Position numbers and translations under genes: made by a program. Under the pieces are notes generated by a model. It was not told the origin of the DNA and did no database searches. It saw only the letters and a list, made by a program, of their open reading frames with translations. From NCBI RefSeq assembly GCF_904066215.1, contig NZ_LR880474.1, forward strand, positions 1,240,001-1,304,000: 64,000 bases of DNA, given 5' to 3'. Source of the DNA: Microbacterium sp. Nx66. Its GTDB lineage: Bacteria; Actinomycetota; Actinomycetes; Actinomycetales; Microbacteriaceae. The stretch's first letter is position 1. The number at the start of each line of letters is the position of its first letter. Positions 56,645 to 64,000 of the stretch are shown here, piece after piece.

Positions 56645-56657
56645 GCCGAAAAGTCTA
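56645..56657 (-). promoter_or_regulatory. -10 box TAGACT 7 bp before start, minus strand
   Basis: Minus-strand TAGACT at 56652-56657 and spacer TTTCGGC before ATG 56644, the same arrangement as on the + strand genes. Confidence 0.55.
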
Positions 56658-56709
56658 GGCGCTGTGGCGGCTCCCGGCGCGGCAGCCCCGCCGCCGCCGG
56701 GAGGCGCCG

Positions 56710-56722
56710 TACGCTGACGGAG
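56710..56722 (+). promoter_or_regulatory. -10 box TACGCT 7 bp before DUF3499 gene
   Basis: TACGCT 56710-56715 and spacer GACGGAG before ATG 56723; GGAG is too near the ATG for normal ribosome binding. Confidence 0.45.
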
Positions 56723-56929
56723 ATGGACGGACGACTGTGCTCGAAGGTCGGCTGCGCGCGCGAGGCCGTGGCCACCCTCACGTATGACTACGGGGATCAG
56801 ATGGCCGCGCTCGGGCCGCTCGGTGCGGCGAACGATCCGCAGGCGCACGACCTCTGTGCGCCGCATGCGGACCGCCTCTCCGTCCCTGCGGGATGGCTGG
56901 TCGTCCGCCACGAGGCCCTGCGCGCCTGA
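56723..56929 (+). CDS. DUF3499 small cysteine protein
   Basis: 68 residues, shorter than most members. RLCSKVGCAREAVATLTYDY and DLCAPHADRLSVPAGWLVV give three Cys and two His that may bind a metal as a zinc ribbon (inference). DUF3499 genes (Rv3258c in M. tuberculosis) keep company with whiB2, the zincin-like gene and manA, as here, but no function is known. The ATG is set by the upstream box and by the conserved N-terminus. Confidence 0.85.
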   Translation: MDGRLCSKVGCAREAVATLTYDYGDQMAALGPLGAANDPQAHDLCAPHADRLSVPAGWLVVRHEALRA

Positions 56930-56950
56930 CCGACGCGACCGGCGAGGTGG

Positions 56951-57760
56951 TCAGGCGCCCAGACGGCGACCCGTCAGTCGCTCCGCACGTCGATCCGCGT
57001 TGTCCAGCGCGCGGCGTTCGCGCTCGCGGCGGAGGACGGTGACGCCGACCAGCACGAGCTCGGGCGGCGCCGCCGGTACGGGGGAGATGAAGGGTGCGGC
57101 CTCGGCGAGCAGGTCGCGGGCCACGCGTTCCCGAGCAGCCGGGAGCATGCGCGGGGCGCTCACGAGGAATTGGGAGATGCGGCGGGCGAGCCGATCAGGA
57201 AGCCGCGCCACGTCGGCGACCTGCGCCCATGCCGTCAGCGCCGGAGGCAGCGTCGGCGCGAGCGTGACCAGCTGCGGGGTGCGTACCCGCTGGCTGTACG
57301 TGCCGGCGACCAGGTCGCCGAGGCGCTGGGAACGCGCCGTGAAGGCCCCGACCAGGACGGCGAGGCCGCCGAAGGTGAGATAGATCTCGAGGACGCCGAG
57401 CAGGGCGCGGATGAACGCGTGGCGGAACCCGGCCGCTCCGCCGTCCATCCGTACGATCCTGCCGCCGACGGCGAGCTTTCCGAGGCTGCGTCCCTTCAGC
57501 GCCACCTCCATCGTGATCGGCAGGATCACGAAGCTGATGACGAGGGAGGCCACGAGGGCGATGCGGTCGGTGGCGGTGTCGAGCACGCCGATGTCGAGAA
57601 GCCAGATGCGAAGGAAGATCGACCCGACGAAGACGGCGTAGCCCAGCAGCATGTCGATGACGGCGCCGGCCGCCCGGAGGAGGAACCCCACCGGCTGGAC
57701 GTCGATCGCGACCGCCTCGCCGGAGAGCACCTCGTCGGAGACGTCGATCTGCGCGGACAT
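56951..57760 (-). CDS. RDD-family membrane protein
   Basis: 269 residues. QPVGFLLRAAGAVIDMLLGYA has the Arg and Asp of the RDD name, with helices at about 26-48, 65-88 and 118-140; LKGRSLGKLAVGGRIVRMDG is the second family motif. The C-terminal 110 residues are soluble. RDD proteins are suggested transporters or Na+/H+-type antiporters; the substrate here is unknown. It is divergent from the SpoIIM-like gene with overlapping promoters, a pairing usual in actinobacteria near MoxR operons. Confidence 0.87.
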   Translation of the reverse strand: MSAQIDVSDEVLSGEAVAIDVQPVGFLLRAAGAVIDMLLGYAVFVGSIFLRIWLLDIGVLDTATDRIALVASLVISFVILPITMEVALKGRSLGKLAVGGRIVRMDGGAAGFRHAFIRALLGVLEIYLTFGGLAVLVGAFTARSQRLGDLVAGTYSQRVRTPQLVTLAPTLPPALTAWAQVADVARLPDRLARRISQFLVSAPRMLPAARERVARDLLAEAAPFISPVPAAPPELVLVGVTVLRRERERRALDNADRRAERLTGRRLGA

Positions 57761-57763
57761 GAG

Positions 57764-57776
57764 TACAGTAAATCAG
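57764..57776 (+). promoter_or_regulatory. divergent overlapping -10 region
   Basis: TACAGT 57764-57769 lies 7 bases before GTG 57777. Its complement gives TACTGT (57770-57765) reading toward the RDD gene start at 57760. One short segment thus seems to serve both directions. Confidence 0.45.
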
Positions 57777-58769
57777 GTGGATGCCGATGCCCTCACCGAT
57801 GCGCGCCGGTCCGAATGGGAACGGCTGGACACCCTCAGCCGTGCCCGCCTGGACGGTGCCGGTGTCGACGAGCTCATCGTGCGCTACCGTGCCGCATCGG
57901 CCGACCTCGCGGAACTGAAGACGTCGGTCGGGGAGTCCCCGCAGGGCGCCTACCTCTCCACGATCCTCGTGCGTGCGCGGCTCCGGCTCACGGGGGCCGC
58001 GGACAGCATCCTCACCCAGACGTCGCGGTTCTTCCGCCTCCAGCTCCCCGCGGCGCTCTACCGCCTGCGTCGGACGACCCTGGTCATCGCGCTCGCCTTC
58101 GTGGCGGTCGCCGTCGGCACGGCCGCGTGGATCGCCGGTGACCCGGCGCTCGTCGCCACGCTCGGTCCACCGGACGCCTTGGAGCAGTACGCCGACGAGA
58201 GCTTCACCGGCTACTACACCGAGAACCCCGCAGCGGTGTTCATAGGGATGGTCTGGACGAACAATGCCTGGATAGCGATGCAGTGCGTGCTGTTCGGGGT
58301 GACCGGCATCTGGCCCGTCTACATGCTCGTGCAGAACGCCATGGGGCTGGGCACGTCGGGGGCGGTCATGGCGATCCACGACAAGGCCGACCTCATGGTC
58401 CTGTACATCCTTCCCCACGGCATGCTGGAGATGACGTGCATCTTCGTCGCCGCGGCCGCCGGCCTGCGCATGTTCTGGGCCTGGGTCGCGCCGGGCCACC
58501 GCACCCGCGGCGAGGCGCTCGCGGAGGAGGGCAGGGCGCTGGCCACCGTCGCCCTCGGGCTCGTGTTCGCGCTCTTCCTCTCCGGGCTGGTCGAGGGGTT
58601 CGTCACCGGATGGGCACTGCCCTGGCCGGTCAAGATCGGCATCGGTGCCGCGGCCCTCGCGGTCTTCCTCATCTACATGCTCGTGATCGGCAGGCGCGCC
58701 TATCGCCGCGGCGAGACCGGTGACCTCGTCGAGTACGAGTCCGGCACGCCGCGGCTCGTGGCGGGCTGA
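57777..58769 (+). CDS. stage II sporulation protein M (SpoIIM)-like membrane protein
   Basis: 330 residues from GTG 57777, preferred to ATG 57759 because of the TACAGT box between them. Residues 1-90 are a soluble helical part (WERLDTLSRARLDGAGVDE), then five or six helices with ESFTGYYTENPAAVFIGMVW, NAMGLGTSGAVMAI, and LYILPHGMLEMTCIFVAAAA, the HG(x)LE motif of the family. The name comes from Bacillus sporulation; nothing else here points to sporulation. The role in actinobacteria is unknown, likely envelope-related. Confidence 0.87.
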   Translation: MDADALTDARRSEWERLDTLSRARLDGAGVDELIVRYRAASADLAELKTSVGESPQGAYLSTILVRARLRLTGAADSILTQTSRFFRLQLPAALYRLRRTTLVIALAFVAVAVGTAAWIAGDPALVATLGPPDALEQYADESFTGYYTENPAAVFIGMVWTNNAWIAMQCVLFGVTGIWPVYMLVQNAMGLGTSGAVMAIHDKADLMVLYILPHGMLEMTCIFVAAAAGLRMFWAWVAPGHRTRGEALAEEGRALATVALGLVFALFLSGLVEGFVTGWALPWPVKIGIGAAALAVFLIYMLVIGRRAYRRGETGDLVEYESGTPRLVAG

Positions 58770-58793
58770 GGAACGGCGACCGCCGTCAGAGCC
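58764..58793. terminator. hairpin over two convergent stop codons
   Basis: ACGGC (58773-58777) pairs with GCCGT (58782-58786) with a GACC loop; GGCT (58764-58767) and AGCC (58790-58793) extend it outward. It includes the stops of both genes. Confidence 0.45.
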
Positions 58794-60093
58794 GCCCCGC
58801 CGCCTTGAGCTCGAGGTAGCGGTCGGCGATCCGCGGCGGGAGGTCCTCGGGGTCCGCGGCGATGGCTTCGCCACCGGCGCGGCGGATCGCGTCCGCGACG
58901 TTCTCGGCGTCCCGGAGCGTGCGCTCGGCGGCGGCGGCGAGATAGACGTCCTCCCGGGACTCCCGCGCGCGGGTGAGGGCGGCGATGCCGTCGTCCGTGA
59001 CCGAACCGACCAGCACCGTCATGGCCCGTGAGGCGTCGGGGAAGGCACCGAGGAAGCCCCGTGCCGACTCGGCGGCGTCCTGCGCCGTGAGCACGACGAG
59101 AAGAGAGGGACGCGTGGTCAGCGTCCGCACCGACGCGAAGGCCCCATGCCAATCGGTGTCGACGAGGCGGGCGTGCACCGGAGCCATGGCGTCGGTGAGA
59201 GCCGGCAGGAGCGCCGCGCCGTCCACCCCGGTCACCCGTGCCCTGGTCACCCTGTCGTGCATGAGCAGGTGCACGTGGTCGCCTGCCCGTGCCGCGAGCG
59301 CGGAGAGCAGGAGCGCGGCCTCCAGCGCCGCATCGAGTCGTGTGCCGTCGCCCACCCGGGCTGCGGCCGTGCGCCCGGTGTCGACGATGAGGACCACATG
59401 CCGGTCGCGCTCGGGGCGCCAGGTGCGCAGCATCGTCGTCCCCGCTCGTGCCGTCGCCCGCCAGTCTATGGAGCGGACGTCGTCCCCTCGCACGTACTCG
59501 CGCAGGGAGTCGAACTCGGTGCCCTGTCCCCGGACCTGGATGCTGGTGTTCCCATCGAGCTCCCGCAGCCGCGCCAGCCGCGAAGGCAGATGCTTGCGCG
59601 AGGAGAAGGCGGGCAGCACACGGATCGCGCCGCGGACGGGGTGCAGTGCCTGTCGGCCGGCGAGCCCCAGGGGACCGCGGGAACGAAGCACGACGAAGGC
59701 GCTGACGAGCTCGCCACGGCGTCTCGGGCGGAGGGGGATCTCCACGCGCCGCCGTTCCCCGGGCGGAATGCGCAGGTGCTGCCGTTCCGACGGCGCTCCC
59801 GCGGTGGGCTGCCACGCGTCGCGGAGCAGGACGTCGAGCGTCCGCGTCCCCCGGTTCTGCACCGCCACGCTGACCGGCACCTGCTCGCCGAGCCGGGCGC
59901 GCGACGGGACGCGACGGGTGACGGTCGCCGCGCGCGGGTCGCCGCCCAGGACGACGTCGACGGCCACGAGGAGGAGGCACAGCCCGATCCACCCGCCCAG
60001 CACCGCATACGGCGGAAACCCCGCCAGCCCGGTGAGGACCAGCGGCACGATGCCGACGGCGAGGGCGACGGCGAGACGGCCCGAGACGAACAC
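58786..60093 (-). CDS. DUF58 membrane protein
   Basis: 435 residues from GTG 60093, directly after the TAG of moxR (no gap). Two N-terminal helices (about 6-25 and 28-48), a beta-rich middle with VQNRGTRTLDVLLRDAWQ, and the DUF58 motif REYVRGDDVRSIDWRATAR near 205-225, which leads into a von Willebrand A-like fold (VVLIVDTGRTAA has the metal-site Asp but not a full DxSxS). Such proteins work with MoxR ATPases, probably as targets or partners in assembling membrane complexes. Confidence 0.9.
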   Translation of the reverse strand: MFVSGRLAVALAVGIVPLVLTGLAGFPPYAVLGGWIGLCLLLVAVDVVLGGDPRAATVTRRVPSRARLGEQVPVSVAVQNRGTRTLDVLLRDAWQPTAGAPSERQHLRIPPGERRRVEIPLRPRRRGELVSAFVVLRSRGPLGLAGRQALHPVRGAIRVLPAFSSRKHLPSRLARLRELDGNTSIQVRGQGTEFDSLREYVRGDDVRSIDWRATARAGTTMLRTWRPERDRHVVLIVDTGRTAAARVGDGTRLDAALEAALLLSALAARAGDHVHLLMHDRVTRARVTGVDGAALLPALTDAMAPVHARLVDTDWHGAFASVRTLTTRPSLLVVLTAQDAAESARGFLGAFPDASRAMTVLVGSVTDDGIAALTRARESREDVYLAAAAERTLRDAENVADAIRRAGGEAIAADPEDLPPRIADRYLELKAAGRL

Positions 60094-61065
60094 CTAGATC
60101 GGCACCCGGGTCTGCTGCACCACCGATGTCAGCACGGCGTCCGCGGACACGCCCTCCATCTGCGCGTCAGGACGGAGCTGGAGACGATGCCGCCAGACCG
60201 GGACGAGCATCGTCTGCACGTGGTCCGGCGTCACGGCGGTGGAGGCGTTGAGCCAGGCCCAGGCCTTGGCCGCGGCGAGCAGTCCCGTCGAGGCGCGGGG
60301 GCTGGCACCGAGCTCGACGGAGGGGGAGTGGCGGGTCGCGCGGGCCAGGTCGACCACGTAGCCGAGTACGTCGTCGGTCACCTCGACCCGGGCCGCGGCC
60401 CGCTGGGCGGCGCGGATCTCGTCGGCGCCGATCACGGCGTCGACGCCCGTGAGCTCGCGCGGCGAGAAGCCCTGTGCATGGCGCCGGAGCACGGACACCT
60501 CGGCGTCGCGTTCCGGCATGCCGACGACGAGCTTCATCAGGAAGCGGTCGAGTTGGGCTTCGGGCAGAGAGTAGGTCCCCTCGTGCTCGACGGGGTTCTG
60601 CGTCGCGGCGACGAGGAACGGGTCGGGCAGCGCGCGGCTCACGCCGTCCGCGGAGACCTGACGCTCCTCCATCGCCTCCAGGAGCGCCGCCTGGGTCTTC
60701 GGGGGCGTGCGGTTGATCTCGTCCGCGAGCAGGATGTGCGTGAACACGGGGCCCGCGCGGAAGTCGAACTCCCCGGTCCTGGCGTCGTAGACGAGGGACC
60801 CCGTGACGTCGCCGGGCATCAGGTCGGGCGTGAACTGGACGCGTTTGGTGTCGAGCCCGAGAGCCCGGGCGAACGACCGCACGACCAGGGTCTTCGCCAC
60901 GCCGGGAACACCCTCCAGCAGCACATGGCCGCGCGCCAGGAGCGACACGAGCAGGCCGGTGACCGTGCCGGCCTGGCCGACCACCGCCTTGTCGACCTCG
61001 GTGCGGACGCGGTGCATGGCCTGTCGCAGCGCGGCGTCGTCGGCGGGACTGTTCTCGTCGGTCAC
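60094..61065 (-). CDS. MoxR-family AAA+ ATPase
   Basis: 323 residues from GTG 61065 with GAGGAG eight bases upstream; earlier in-frame starts extend into the next gene. Walker A LEGVPGVAKTLVVRSF, Walker B ILLADEINRTPPKTQAALLE, sensor 1 ATQNPVEHEGTYSLPEAQLD and sensor 2 helices after residue 230 are complete. MoxR ATPases act as chaperones for cofactor or complex assembly with DUF58-type partners. The operon order DUF4129, DUF4350, MoxR, DUF58 is standard for Microbacteriaceae (recalled). Confidence 0.93.
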   Translation of the reverse strand: MTDENSPADDAALRQAMHRVRTEVDKAVVGQAGTVTGLLVSLLARGHVLLEGVPGVAKTLVVRSFARALGLDTKRVQFTPDLMPGDVTGSLVYDARTGEFDFRAGPVFTHILLADEINRTPPKTQAALLEAMEERQVSADGVSRALPDPFLVAATQNPVEHEGTYSLPEAQLDRFLMKLVVGMPERDAEVSVLRRHAQGFSPRELTGVDAVIGADEIRAAQRAAARVEVTDDVLGYVVDLARATRHSPSVELGASPRASTGLLAAAKAWAWLNASTAVTPDHVQTMLVPVWRHRLQLRPDAQMEGVSADAVLTSVVQQTRVPI

Positions 61066-61114
61066 GGGGTCTCCTCGGCTTCGGTCGGGAAAGGGGTGTG
61101 GGGCGGACGGATGT

Positions 61115-62302
61115 TCATGTGCCGCTCCGCGGGGACTGCGCGCTCGTCTCCACGGCGGTCTCGAGCTCGTCGAGCCGACGGGCGAGCGCGACGAGGGCGG
61201 CGTCGTCGGTGGGCGGAGGTCCCGCCAGCAGGCTCTGCAGCGTGCCGCGCGGGATCCGGAGACGGTCGGCGGCGGCGTCGGCGATCTCGTCCGCGTCCGC
61301 ATGCACAGCCAACCCGAGTCGTCGGGCCAGTCGCCTACGAGTGCCCTCCCGCAGTGCGTCCGCGGCGTGTGGGGCGTCCGCGGCCCTGGCCGTCAGCCGC
61401 GCGCGTCCGTGCATCGTCTCCGACGCGCGGACGGTCACCGGAAGGGTCTCCGCCACGAGCGGGCCGAAACGTCGGCCGCGGGCGAGGGCGACGGCCAGGC
61501 CCGCGGCGAGGAGCAGCAGGATCGCCGGGGTGACCCAGTCCGGGGTGAGGCTCCCGAGCGTGTCGGGGGTGGTGCCCTCGATGTCGGTGTCCTCGAACGA
61601 CGGGACGTACCAGACGACCCGGTCGGTCTGCCCGAGCAGGGCGAGTCCGAGCGCGGCGTTGCCGTCCTCGGCGAGGGCCGCGTTGCTGAACAGCTTCACG
61701 CCCTCGACCACCGCGCGGTATCCGTCCCTCTCGTCGACGAGCACGGCCGCGGCATCGTCCTCGCCGAAGCACCCGGTCACGTCGTCTGCGGGGGAGAAGA
61801 GCCGATCAGGGCGGATGGCGCCGACTTCGGCGAACTCGGGGACTGCGCAGGTGGCTGTTCTCGGCGCGGCCGAACCCGACGCGTTCTCGCCGATCGCGAG
61901 TTCGGCCAGCAGATGCGTGCCTGTGGAGAGGAAGACGACGCGGTCGGCCGGCGCGAGGAGATCCGCCAGCGCGTCGTCGGAGAGCGTGTAGGGGTTGGTC
62001 AGGGCCAGCGTGGTGTCCTCGTCGAGGGCGGCGGCTGCCGCGGCCCGCGAGCGGACGACCTCGACCTCGACTCCCTGGTCCCGCAGCAGCTCGGCCAGGG
62101 CCAGGGCGCCGGTGCCGGACCGGCTCTCCGGATCGAGGGTGCCCCGCGCGCCGGGGCCGCTCGCCGCGAGTTGGGAGGCTGCGAGGGCGACCGCGACCAC
62201 GAGCGCCGCGACGAGGAGCCACCCGAGGAGAGAGGCGGTCCGACGCCGCGGGCGCTCGGCGGTGGTGTCGACGGCGATCTCGTCCGATGCGATCGTCGTC
62301 AC
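61115..62302 (-). CDS. DUF4350 membrane protein
   Basis: 395 residues from a GTG overlapping the DUF4129 stop (GTGA). A helix near 25-45 (LLGWLLVAALVVAVALAA), an outer domain with SGTGALALAELLRDQGVEVEV that resembles ThuA/GATase-like folds of this family, a second helix near 250-270 (WVTPAILLLLAAGLAVAL), and a cytoplasmic helical C-terminus. Two Cys (in TATCAV and VTGCFG) may pair. Likely a partner of the MoxR and DUF58 proteins, function not known. Confidence 0.85.
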   Translation of the reverse strand: MTTIASDEIAVDTTAERPRRRTASLLGWLLVAALVVAVALAASQLAASGPGARGTLDPESRSGTGALALAELLRDQGVEVEVVRSRAAAAAALDEDTTLALTNPYTLSDDALADLLAPADRVVFLSTGTHLLAELAIGENASGSAAPRTATCAVPEFAEVGAIRPDRLFSPADDVTGCFGEDDAAAVLVDERDGYRAVVEGVKLFSNAALAEDGNAALGLALLGQTDRVVWYVPSFEDTDIEGTTPDTLGSLTPDWVTPAILLLLAAGLAVALARGRRFGPLVAETLPVTVRASETMHGRARLTARAADAPHAADALREGTRRRLARRLGLAVHADADEIADAAADRLRIPRGTLQSLLAGPPPTDDAALVALARRLDELETAVETSAQSPRSGT

Positions 62303-62940
62303 GCGGGCACCCCCTCGGGGCGGTGGGCGCGGAGGCGCTCGTCCGTCGCGGCGAGGTGCCGGTAGTCGTCCTCCGTGGCGGGATGCCGTAGGTAGCGCAC
62401 GTCGTCGAAGGACGCGGCGGCCCGCCGCAGGGCGTCCGCCTCGTCGGTGAAGACCGCGCTCGCCGAGCGGGCGAGGGACTGCGCCGTCGCTCCGGGCGCC
62501 GGATCGATGAGGTCGCGCTCGAGCAGGCTGCGGGCGATCGCGCGGTAGCGGAGCACGACCGCGGCGTCCCAGTCGCTCTGGCGTGCGCTGCGCTCGGCGT
62601 CGGCGCGGAGCTGTTCCGCGCTGCGGTCGTCGGCGGCGCCGAGGAGGTCGCCGTGCGCGCGCCGGATCGCTCTCGAGCGTCGGGGGCGCCCCCACACGAT
62701 CAGCGCGGTGACCAGAGCCGCGGCGATGAGCACCGTGACCACGATGAGTGCGGTCGGGCCGACGCTCGCCCCGTTCTCCCCGCTGAAGAGATCGGCGAGG
62801 AAGCGCATCACGTCGCGGGCGAGGAGGTCGAACCACGTGGGCTTCGCGTCCGCGTACCGCGGATTGGACAGCTCCTCCTCGGCCCAGCGTCGCGCTTCGT
62901 CCCCGTCCGGGACGAAGACGTCGTCGAACCGTCGCATCAT
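62299..62940 (-). CDS. DUF4129 membrane protein
   Basis: 213 residues from ATG 62940, which overlaps the stop of the previous gene (ATGA). One helix (about 65-88, ALIVVTVLIAAALVTALIVW) and a cytoplasmic domain of DUF4129 type with WDAAVVLRYRAIARSLLERD and ATAQSLARSA. DUF4129 domains are usual companions of MoxR operons and may act as assembly factors. The next gene follows in GTGA overlap. Confidence 0.87.
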   Translation of the reverse strand: MMRRFDDVFVPDGDEARRWAEEELSNPRYADAKPTWFDLLARDVMRFLADLFSGENGASVGPTALIVVTVLIAAALVTALIVWGRPRRSRAIRRAHGDLLGAADDRSAEQLRADAERSARQSDWDAAVVLRYRAIARSLLERDLIDPAPGATAQSLARSASAVFTDEADALRRAAASFDDVRYLRHPATEDDYRHLAATDERLRAHRPEGVPA

Positions 62941-64000
62941 GACGGCGGGGTGCTGCCCGGCGCCGTCCATCCGGCTGCGTCCTCGGCGGACGGCGGGGCG
63001 GGAGGGGCCGGTGCGGGCGGCGGCGGAGGGGCGAACGCGGTCGGCGCGGGAGAGGTCGGGAGAGGACCCGCCGCCCCCGGGAACGGCATCGGCGCCACGG
63101 GGGGCCCGCCGTACGCCGGGGAGCCGTAGCCCTGGGACATCATCACGTGCTCCGGCACCTGCCGGGGCGGGGGAGCGCTGGTGACCGCACGGGCGGGATC
63201 GATCGCGAACGGGTCGCCGAGCTGGTCTTCCGGCACACCGAGGTCGCGGCGCTCCACGTGGGAGAGGAGCGTCTGGTCGAGCCCCTCGTAGCGCATCCGG
63301 CAGTCGAGGTAGACGAGCACGCCGCCGGTGCTCTGCACGACGATGGTGATCGCCTGCAGGATCAGCAGCAGCACCTGCGGGGCGAGGAGGGCGAAGACGT
63401 ACGCGATGACGGCGCTCGGCTCGCTGGACCCGGTCGGGGCGATGACCGTCCCGAGGAACGAGGAGAACATGGCGGTCGGGATGCTGACCACCTGCATCGC
63501 CAGGCCCATGATGAGGCTGATGAGGAAGGTCACGCCGAACGCGACCCAGAACCGGCCGCGGGTCAGGCGCCACGACCGCACGAACGCCTCCCGGAAGCGG
63601 GCCCGCTCCAGCACGAGGATCGACGGGACGAGCAGCAGCTTGGTCGACAGCCAGACCGTGAGCGGGATCGCCGCCAGGGCCAGGAGCACCACGACGAGCA
63701 CGACGATGCCGATCATCTCCGGGGTGCCCCCGAGACCGCCGGCGATGAGAGCGGCGATGACGACCGCGACGATCGCGAGCCCGCCGAAGAGCGCGAGCAC
63801 GGAGAGGGACGCGAAGCCGGCGAGCCGCCAGAAGGCCGGGGCCATGCGGCGCCACAGCATCCGCAGCGTGGCCTTGACGCCGACCGTCGCGTAGCCGACC
63901 TCGGCGGCCACCACCCCCTGCATGATCGCGGTGAACGCGACGGAGGCGAGCCCCACGACGAGGCCGGCGATGAGGTTGATGGCGATCGTGCCGGCGAACA
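62937..64000 (-). CDS. polytopic membrane protein with Pro-rich tail (5' end outside window)
   Basis: At least 354 codons; the frame stays open past 64000, so the N-terminus is not seen. Several long hydrophobic helices (for example LSVLALFGGLAIVAVVIAAL and IGIVVLVVVLLALAAIPLTV) and TKLLLVPSILVLERARFREA, ending in a cytoplasmic tail of about 80 residues rich in Pro, Ala and Gly. It resembles membrane proteins annotated with a glycerophosphoryl diester phosphodiesterase membrane domain, but there is no catalytic domain in the visible part. It heads the MoxR operon as far as can be seen. Confidence 0.78.
   Translation of the reverse strand, partial: FAGTIAINLIAGLVVGLASVAFTAIMQGVVAAEVGYATVGVKATLRMLWRRMAPAFWRLAGFASLSVLALFGGLAIVAVVIAALIAGGLGGTPEMIGIVVLVVVLLALAAIPLTVWLSTKLLLVPSILVLERARFREAFVRSWRLTRGRFWVAFGVTFLISLIMGLAMQVVSIPTAMFSSFLGTVIAPTGSSEPSAVIAYVFALLAPQVLLLILQAITIVVQSTGGVLVYLDCRMRYEGLDQTLLSHVERRDLGVPEDQLGDPFAIDPARAVTSAPPPRQVPEHVMMSQGYGSPAYGGPPVAPMPFPGAAGPLPTSPAPTAFAPPPPPAPAPPAPPSAEDAAGWTAPGSTPPS

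Noticed and set aside
56719..56722. GGAG as ribosome site for the DUF3499 gene
   Set aside because: It touches the ATG directly, so it cannot pair with 16S rRNA and place the ATG in the P site; the upstream TACGCT box is the better explanation.
57777..58769. Evidence for sporulation
   Set aside because: SpoIIM-like proteins are widespread in non-sporulating actinobacteria, and no other sporulation gene is present.

Overview
The window reads as chromosomal DNA of a high-G+C actinobacterium, most likely family Microbacteriaceae (Microbacterium or a close relative). The basis is the codon use, many GTG starts, a WhiB regulator next to manA, DUF3499 and a zincin-like gene (a neighbourhood I recall from actinobacteria including mycobacteria), LGFP-repeat, DUF4012, DUF5719 and LCP proteins, and -10 boxes placed directly before start codons. 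Genus is inference. I see no tRNA, rRNA, insertion sequence, phage gene or CRISPR array, and no gene-free stretch longer than about 300 bases.

Layout. 1-3256: the end of a teichoic-acid-type glycerophosphotransferase, an ExoA-like glycosyltransferase and a second CDP-glycerol transferase-like protein. 3253-7892: birA, a PH-domain membrane protein, purK, purE and an LCP wall-polymer ligase. 8069-14912: a sortase substrate, a DUF4012 protein, a glycosyltransferase and a secreted LGFP-repeat protein whose frame is broken inside an 834-bp tandem duplication. 14964-26821: a tightly overlapping operon with a complete set of nonulosonic acid genes of the legionaminic type (legB, legC, legG, legI, legH, ptmE, legF), a candidate transferase, a Wzm/Wzt-type ABC exporter and a DUF6541 membrane protein. 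26825-38568: glycosyltransferases, the wbpD/wbpE/wbpB triplet for a diacetamido-uronic acid, an ABC flippase and a UDP-GlcNAc 2-epimerase. 38641-47315: a nucleotide-sugar dehydrogenase, then a galactofuranan cassette (glf, second ABC exporter, glfT1, glfT2, galE) resembling the mycobacterial galactan genes. 47329-51229: two O-antigen-ligase/polymerase-like membrane proteins and manA. 51391-56929: whiB, a 1013-residue glycosyltransferase-like membrane protein, DUF5719, a zincin-like protein and DUF3499. 56951-64000: RDD and SpoIIM-like membrane proteins, then a MoxR/DUF58/DUF4350/DUF4129 operon that runs off the window.

Taken together, about 35 of the 57 protein genes make, export, polymerise or attach cell-envelope glycans. 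The gene sets predict at least three precursor families (legionaminic acid, a ManNAc3NAcA/ManNAcA-type uronic acid, and galactofuranose) plus a glycerol-phosphate polymer. They are served by two Wzm/Wzt exporters, one single-chain ABC flippase and two Wzy/WaaL-like proteins. LCP and sortase-linked proteins could join polymers and proteins to the wall. These assignments come from motifs read by eye; no database search was run.
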